The position numbers and the translations under genes are program-made. A stretch of 64,000 nucleotides of DNA from Siniperca chuatsi (lineage: Eukaryota > Chordata > Actinopteri > Centrarchiformes > Sinipercidae), in assembly GCF_020085105.1 (NCBI RefSeq), contig NC_058056.1, positions 14,992,929 to 15,056,928 of the forward strand, written 5' to 3'. The notes beneath the pieces are model-generated. The model was not told the DNA's origin. It saw nothing but the letters and a program-made list of their open reading frames with translations, and did not search any database. Of this stretch, positions 59,000-64,000 are shown in pieces. Every line of letters begins with the position of its first letter. The first letter of the stretch is position 1.

Positions 59000-59760
59000 A
59001 GTAAACCTACAAACGCAAACTCCGCAGCAGAGTCGAGCCTCAAACTTGACTCGAACAGAAGCTGCTTTTGTGACATTTTCTGCGATCACGAGCCGGAGTC
59101 TCAGCCCGGGGATCTACTCACCGTTTACGCGATAAAAGACGACCGTGCCACCTGCACAAGAGGAGAAAGAAGTAACATAGATCTCCACAAAAGTTTCACC
59201 ACCAAAAGGGAAGGATCTGTTTATCTCTCTCCAGCTGACACGGTATCCCAACCCGCGAGCTGTCTCATCGCTCGGTCTTGTCCTGCCTGACACTTTCAGT
59301 TTTGCTCGAGAGGCGATAAGAGTTGAAGGCAGTTTCTTACCGCTTTGTAGACTAGAAAATAACTCAGAAGAGACGACTTTAAAAAGGAATATCACTTCCA
59401 CAGGGCGAGAGAGTGATGCGTCAGGTGTACGCTTCCCGCAAGTGAAGGAGGAAAACAGAGTGGAGGGCGACTCATGTTGAGTTGATCGGCTGAAACCTTG
59501 TCTTCCTTTTTTTTTTTTTTCTTTCTGACTCCAAACTGCGCTGCTCCGCGTAAAAACCCCCGGTCGGTACACTTTAAACCACAATACTGGTTTAAAGGAC
59601 GAAGCGAGGCGTGCTAAGCATTCAGCAAGCTCCTGCAAACTACGGCTCACTTCAGCGTGTTTTTACATAACAGCATCATCCGCTTTTTTATGTTGACGCA
59701 TCATGTAGCGAAAACATGGAGTTTCTTAAAGGGCCACGGACACGCCGTCCACATGTCACC
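59000..59760 (-). promoter_or_regulatory. CpG-rich island with minus-strand first-exon candidate (bahd1?)
   Basis: CpG-dense sequence surrounds a strong minus-strand donor (AAACG then GTGAGT; exon end at 59122). The minus strand from about 59650 to 59122 would be a 5' exon of roughly 500 bases; its open frame matches no protein I know. The nearest minus-strand gene is bahd1, whose coding exon starts 16 kb to the left, so this is a plausible distal bahd1 promoter. A T/A homopolymer lies at 59508-59522. Confidence 0.5.
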
Positions 59761-60409
59761 GTCCCCCAGCAGCCCTGCTGTGGCTGACAGATGGCTTTCA
59801 CCTAGTTAATGTCTTTAAGCCCTGTTCTTTTGACACTTGTATTAACCCCAGCAGCAGCGGCTGAAAGAGCTGCTCAGCACTGAATGAAGGGTCGGTGGCT
59901 TGTCAGCTCTGGCTCATGACCAAAACCTGCTCTGACATGTGGCTGCATGGTGCCTCCTGGAGCACTGATGTAGAGGAGTTTGTTATCTATTTTATGTGAC
60001 TTTGGATTAACATTTTCTACAGTGTCATTTTACATAGTGGAACCTGGGGTTTTCCCATTATGGGCTTGTTCTGCACAAGTCTATGTGCAGAAATGGGTCC
60101 ACAAATTTTGGGACTTCAAACTTTCTTGTCCTGGTTTCCCTTCATTTCCCTGCAGTTTAGTTCACTAAACTCAAATAAAATAAATATATACATACATACA
60201 TGTATGCATTTCATACAATATTAAGGGAAATTATACATTTACTCTGTGTATCTCTCTGTAACATGACTGAATCGCAGCAGTGCTGATATAACACTTTGCA
60301 TGCATTAACATTTAGTCTGCAGACAGAGACAGAAAAACTGCTGCAACTTCCAAGTGCCCTTCTCCTGGCTACTTATATAATGCATACTTTACATGGATAT
60401 TAATCATCA
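59761..60409. other. no feature recognised
   Basis: Intergenic or promoter-flanking; nothing supported beyond short simple repeats (ACATACATACATG near 60192). Confidence 0.45.
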
Positions 60410-60419
60410 GGGTGCCACT

Positions 60420-61480
60420 TTCTAGAAAGTCACCTTTTAAAAAGGGTTTATAAGTTGAAACTAACTGTTTTATTAATGTTAATAAATCATTTAATAATGC
60501 TTTATAGATCAGATTATGAGCTATCAATATAGGAACAACCTTGCCAGGTTTTAGGAAATCCTTGTGTCTTGTGTTTATCCTTTCTATTTAGTAAAAATAC
60601 TGTAATAAATGGTGGTAATCCATTAATAAATGTGTGTAGGTTTCTCACTTTATAACAAGCCATCATGTCTGCATTTACAAGTTGTAAAATGATAGATAAG
60701 TTGTTAATAAATGGATATTGATCCAATTAAGTGGTCCAACCACACAAAGGGATTTTTTTTTCCAACTGAGCAACTCAAAAGTTATTCTGAATAATGGCTT
60801 ATAACTGATCTATAAAGCTTTAGGAAATAATGTATTAACCATTAATACAGCCATTGTAGTTAGAATGTATAAGCCCTTTATAAAGGATGCATTAGCGCCA
60901 TAATCACACATTAACTCATTAATGGTCAATATTTCCAACAAGCCATCATAGTGCAGAAGAAAGAGCTTTTGAGTTGTGAAGCCACATTTCCCTGATGTAC
61001 ATCTTCATTAAGTGTGTATCCTGCAGATGGTTCTTTATTAAACTTAATTAATTTAAGGACCCCTCCCATGGCATTTTCTGACTCTCTGCATTTGTGAAAA
61101 AAGGTTACACAGCAGCCAAAAAACATTTATTAACAACTCACTCACATTAACTTCAGACTTGATGCTTATTTTAAAAGGGAAACCTTCACTTGACAATAAG
61201 GCGTTCACTTTCACAATAAGGCATTCAGTATGCACCTCTCCCTTGAAGGGAGGAGTCCTCCCTTTAATAAAGAGCCATGCAGTTAAAAAGACAAAGCACA
61301 CTCCACTGACAAAAGTTACACAGCAGCTTCCTTCACAAAGACGTGGGCTCACAACCTGGAAGTATGCATTATAATCACTTATTAGTGATCAGCAAAGCAT
61401 TCAATGATTGATTAACCCTTTAGAAAGTAACTAGTGAGAACTTATAAACCCTTTGTTAGCATGCTTTATTTTAATGTTAG
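60420..61480. mobile_element. TIR element of ~1.06 kb with AT-rich sub-repeats
   Basis: The left end AAAAAGGGTTTATAAGTTG (60439) pairs with the right end ACTTATAAACCCTTTG (61440-61455). CTTTCTAGAAAGT at the left edge and CCCTTTAGAAAGTAACTAGT at the right edge also correspond. The interior repeats motifs such as TTAATAAATG/CATTAATAAAT and TTATAACTGATCTATAAAGC. No transposase frame. I recognise the TTTATAAGTTG...ATGCTTTATAGATC pattern as a common fish non-autonomous element. Confidence 0.65.
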
Positions 61481-62087
61481 ACCTAATCTGATAATAAACA
61501 AATTAAAAACACAAATATATCAGCAAAACAATACACAATAATGGTCTGTAGTATAACATTCTGATAAGACATTTTAAAAAACAAACAAATATGATTAGTT
61601 CTCTCTAAAGTGACTTCTGTGTGCTGCAGATGCACAATCATCTCTGAAGCAAACCATCATCCTCCATCTTGTCATTGTGTTTTGATAGGGGCCACCTGTC
61701 ACTTCAGGACTGGAAACTGGTAGAAATAGTTTGATTGATTGATTGTCTTTGATAACATCAGAGGAACACACACCGTTTCAAAAAGAGAGGAGATGAAAAT
61801 GAGAAAAGTCAGTCTGTTTAATGACAATGAACATTTTCATTTTACGCCCACCATGAATTATTGTTTATAGCTTCCTTGCCTTTGCTTGAATAGTCCCCTT
61901 CATCAGAACTAGTTTGAATTTTGCACTTTTGAAGATCAGTTCACATGGTCTCTTGCATTAACTGTGAACTAACTTAGTTCTCTACAAACTCAGTGTCTCA
62001 AGTTCAGCAGCAGCCACAACTAAAAACCCAGTATTTCTTTTTTATTCTCAGACAGTCCAGTCAGAACTTGCAAACACGGACACACAC
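61481..62087. other. no feature recognised
   Basis: AT-rich, no coding similarity. Confidence 0.45.
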
Positions 62088-62610
62088 TGTGGTGGACAGT
62101 ATCTAAATACATTTACTCAAGTACCGTGCCTAAGTACCATTTTGCGGTACTTGTACTCTATTTATATTTCCACTTTATGCTACTTTATACTTCTACTCCA
62201 GTAAAGTTCATAGGGAAATATTGTACTTTTATTTCAACATATCTCCTGACAGCTAAAGTTACTTGTTTCTTTGCAGATGAAGATTTTACATAAAAAATAT
62301 GATAGATTGTTACAGATTAAACTGCTTGAGAAAAGTTAGTTATCTAAATTTAGACAAACTACAACATTAAAGTACTTCCTAAATGTTAATTGAACAATAA
62401 TAATGATCCAATAGTATAACAATAAAACACTCACAGCAGCCATTCTGCATAATCAGTGCTTTTACTTTGGATACTGCAGCACATTTTGCTGCTTGTACTC
62501 CTCTACCTTTACTTAAATAACATTTTGAATGCAGGACTTTATTTGTAAAAGAGTATTTTATAGTGTGGTATTTTTGCTTTTACTTAAGTAAATGATCTCA
62601 ATAAAAATAA
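62088..62610. repeat. common fish MITE (ACTTTTACTTAAGTA type)
   Basis: TGTGGTGGACAGTATCTAAA then TTTACTCAAGTACC at the left, TTTGCTTTTACTTAAGTAAATG at the right, and the usual body (CACTTTATGCTACTTTATACT, CTTCTACTCCAGTAAAGTTC, AGGGAAATATTGTACTTTTA). Confidence 0.7.
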
Positions 62611-63489
62611 AATAGAAATACAAAGTCACGTCCTCAATCACCTCCACAAAGTGACATTATTGTTTACACTCATGTATCATGGATTTTTAAGAGGATGAAT
62701 TCTTACACGATAAAGTTTGATTGCAGTCCCAGTATGTTAGAGATACTAATGTTTAAACCTGACTTGTTTTCAGTAAAAGGAAAATCCACCCTGAAACAGA
62801 ACACCCATGTATTATTCAGATGCTCTGGATAGTTCAATCACTGTCTGAACTACTGTCTTCCCTTTGGCTTTTCTAGAAACAAGGATCTACACATTCAGTG
62901 GGTACAGAGGGACTACAGAAACATGTGTTTTCTTTACGTTTCTTTTTATCACAGGATACATCTGAACCATAAATGCACCCGTATTTCAGGACAAGCACAG
63001 TCATCTCTGATCACAGTCAAAAGAGCAGACCGAGTGTCTTTTACATTTCTGCAGTGAGCCGAGAAGCATCTTCTCTTTCATCTCCACTGGAGGGTTAAGA
63101 AATAAAACAACCAACTCTGTTAATCCTTCAGATTGCTGAGTGGTATTATCACAGAGAGCTGAGAATGACACACAGCGGGGCAATATTGAGCAGTATTGTC
63201 CAACCAGACAGTCTTCTGCACATCAATCAGCCTGAGTCCCAGTAGCTGACGGAGATGAAATTACAGAAGATGGATTGGAGGCAATAAGCTGATGATCCGT
63301 CATCTCAACAGCTGATGGACAGAGAAGTTTCAGCAGCAGGTAACTGAGCGAGGGATTTAAACAGTGTTGCAGTGACCAAAAGAGGAGTCATTCAAGTTTG
63401 AGAAAGAAAAATGATTTAAGAGCATGTAATTGAAAACTACTGACTTCATAAAAGTAGTGCTTATTTAAATGTTGTTTTATATTATATAT
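62611..63489. other. no feature recognised
   Basis: No exon or repeat could be supported. Confidence 0.45.
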
Positions 63490-63665
63490 TAAATGGTGGA
63501 AAGTAACATTTACTCAATTATTATACTGCATATAAGTATAGTATTTACTTGATTACTTCCATTTTATGTTACTTTATACTTCTACTTCACTACATTTCAG
63601 AGGCAAATATTGTACTTTTTACCTCTCTACATTTACATAACAGCTAAAGATAATGGTTACTAAAG
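63490..63665 (+). repeat. partial copy of the 62.1 kb MITE
   Basis: AATGGTGGAAAGTAACATTTACTC, then TTTTATGTTACTTTATACTTC and GAGGCAAATATTGTACTTTTT repeat the 62.1-62.3 kb body in the same orientation; the right part is missing. Confidence 0.7.
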
Positions 63666-63689
63666 CTGTTAAGGGCTAAAGTGATTTAG

Positions 63690-63935
63690 TATTGCACTTG
63701 CATCAAGTTGGGGGACTCACAAAAACAGAAAGGCCACAAACAAAGCAGCACAAGAAGAGATATCCTGATGATTAGTCCCTTGAATGGGTCAAACTCCAAA
63801 AATGCAGGATTCTACATTTCCCATAATGCAACCGGTGGCATCTTTTTGTTAAAAACTCCCTGCCTGGTAAATGGCCACATCTTTTAAACTCAAGTCCCAA
63901 GTTTTTTTGTAGTTTGTAATGCAGACTTTCAGTTA
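63690..63935 (-). repeat. inverted copy of the 40.8-41.1 kb repeat
   Basis: CTACATTTCCCATAATGCAA and CCAAAAATGCAGGATT are reverse complements of the 40.95-41.03 kb copy, as is CTGGTAAATGGCC near 63867. Confidence 0.7.
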
Positions 63936-64000
63936 TACATCTGTAGTCTCAAAGCCCAATACCCATAGTACCATACTATTTAGTATGCCAGAAAAAGATT

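Noticed and set aside
59114-59650. 178-residue minus-strand frame as a protein gene
   Set aside because: No similarity known to me; it runs through a strong donor and a T/A homopolymer, so a leader exon is more likely.

Overview
The window is vertebrate nuclear DNA, almost certainly from a ray-finned (teleost, probably percomorph) fish. Genes are split by GT-AG introns, the conserved genes have human orthologues, and most intergenic DNA consists of old transposon remains of kinds typical of fish: L2/CR1-type LINE tails, a tRNA-headed SINE, piggyBac, hAT-type MITEs and foldback elements. There are no operons, phage genes or CRISPR arrays. Layout: 1-5249 (+) holds the 3' part of disp2 (earlier exons lie before position 1). 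9295-7216 (-) is rpusd2, convergent with disp2; the two genes share a compact two-way polyadenylation cluster near 6800. 13244-10957 (-) is a protein-L-isoaspartate O-methyltransferase gene (PCMT1 family). It is divergent from ccdc32 (+, 14158-16485) across a short shared promoter with four CCAAT boxes. 18282-19620 is a dead piggyBac transposase. 22068-24240 (+) is a two-exon prolactin-releasing-peptide-receptor-like GPCR. 24-35 kb is gene-empty and holds LINE fragments, a minisatellite and foldback repeats. 43294-35750 (-) is the six-exon coding part of bahd1. Its non-coding 5' exons probably lie further right, where two CpG-rich islands (48.6-49.0 kb and 59.0-59.7 kb) carry minus-strand splice-donor-like sites. 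44-64 kb otherwise holds only repeats and microsatellites. Four genes (DISP2, RPUSD2, CCDC32, BAHD1) are, from memory, neighbours on human 15q15, so this is a conserved synteny block. The PCMT and PRLHR-like genes within it have no counterpart in that human block as I remember it. The genes do not form a pathway. They cover a Hedgehog-release-type membrane transporter paralogue, an RNA pseudouridine synthase, protein repair methylation, a clathrin-adaptor cofactor, a neuropeptide receptor and a heterochromatin silencer. I did not find a clearly new biological system. The most notable signals are the loss of the ion-coupling acidic pair in Disp2, an optional hydrophobic N-terminus on the methyltransferase, the CCAAT-array bidirectional promoter, a long hairpin filling most of the GPCR intron, the two orphan CpG islands upstream of bahd1, and nested transposon insertions.
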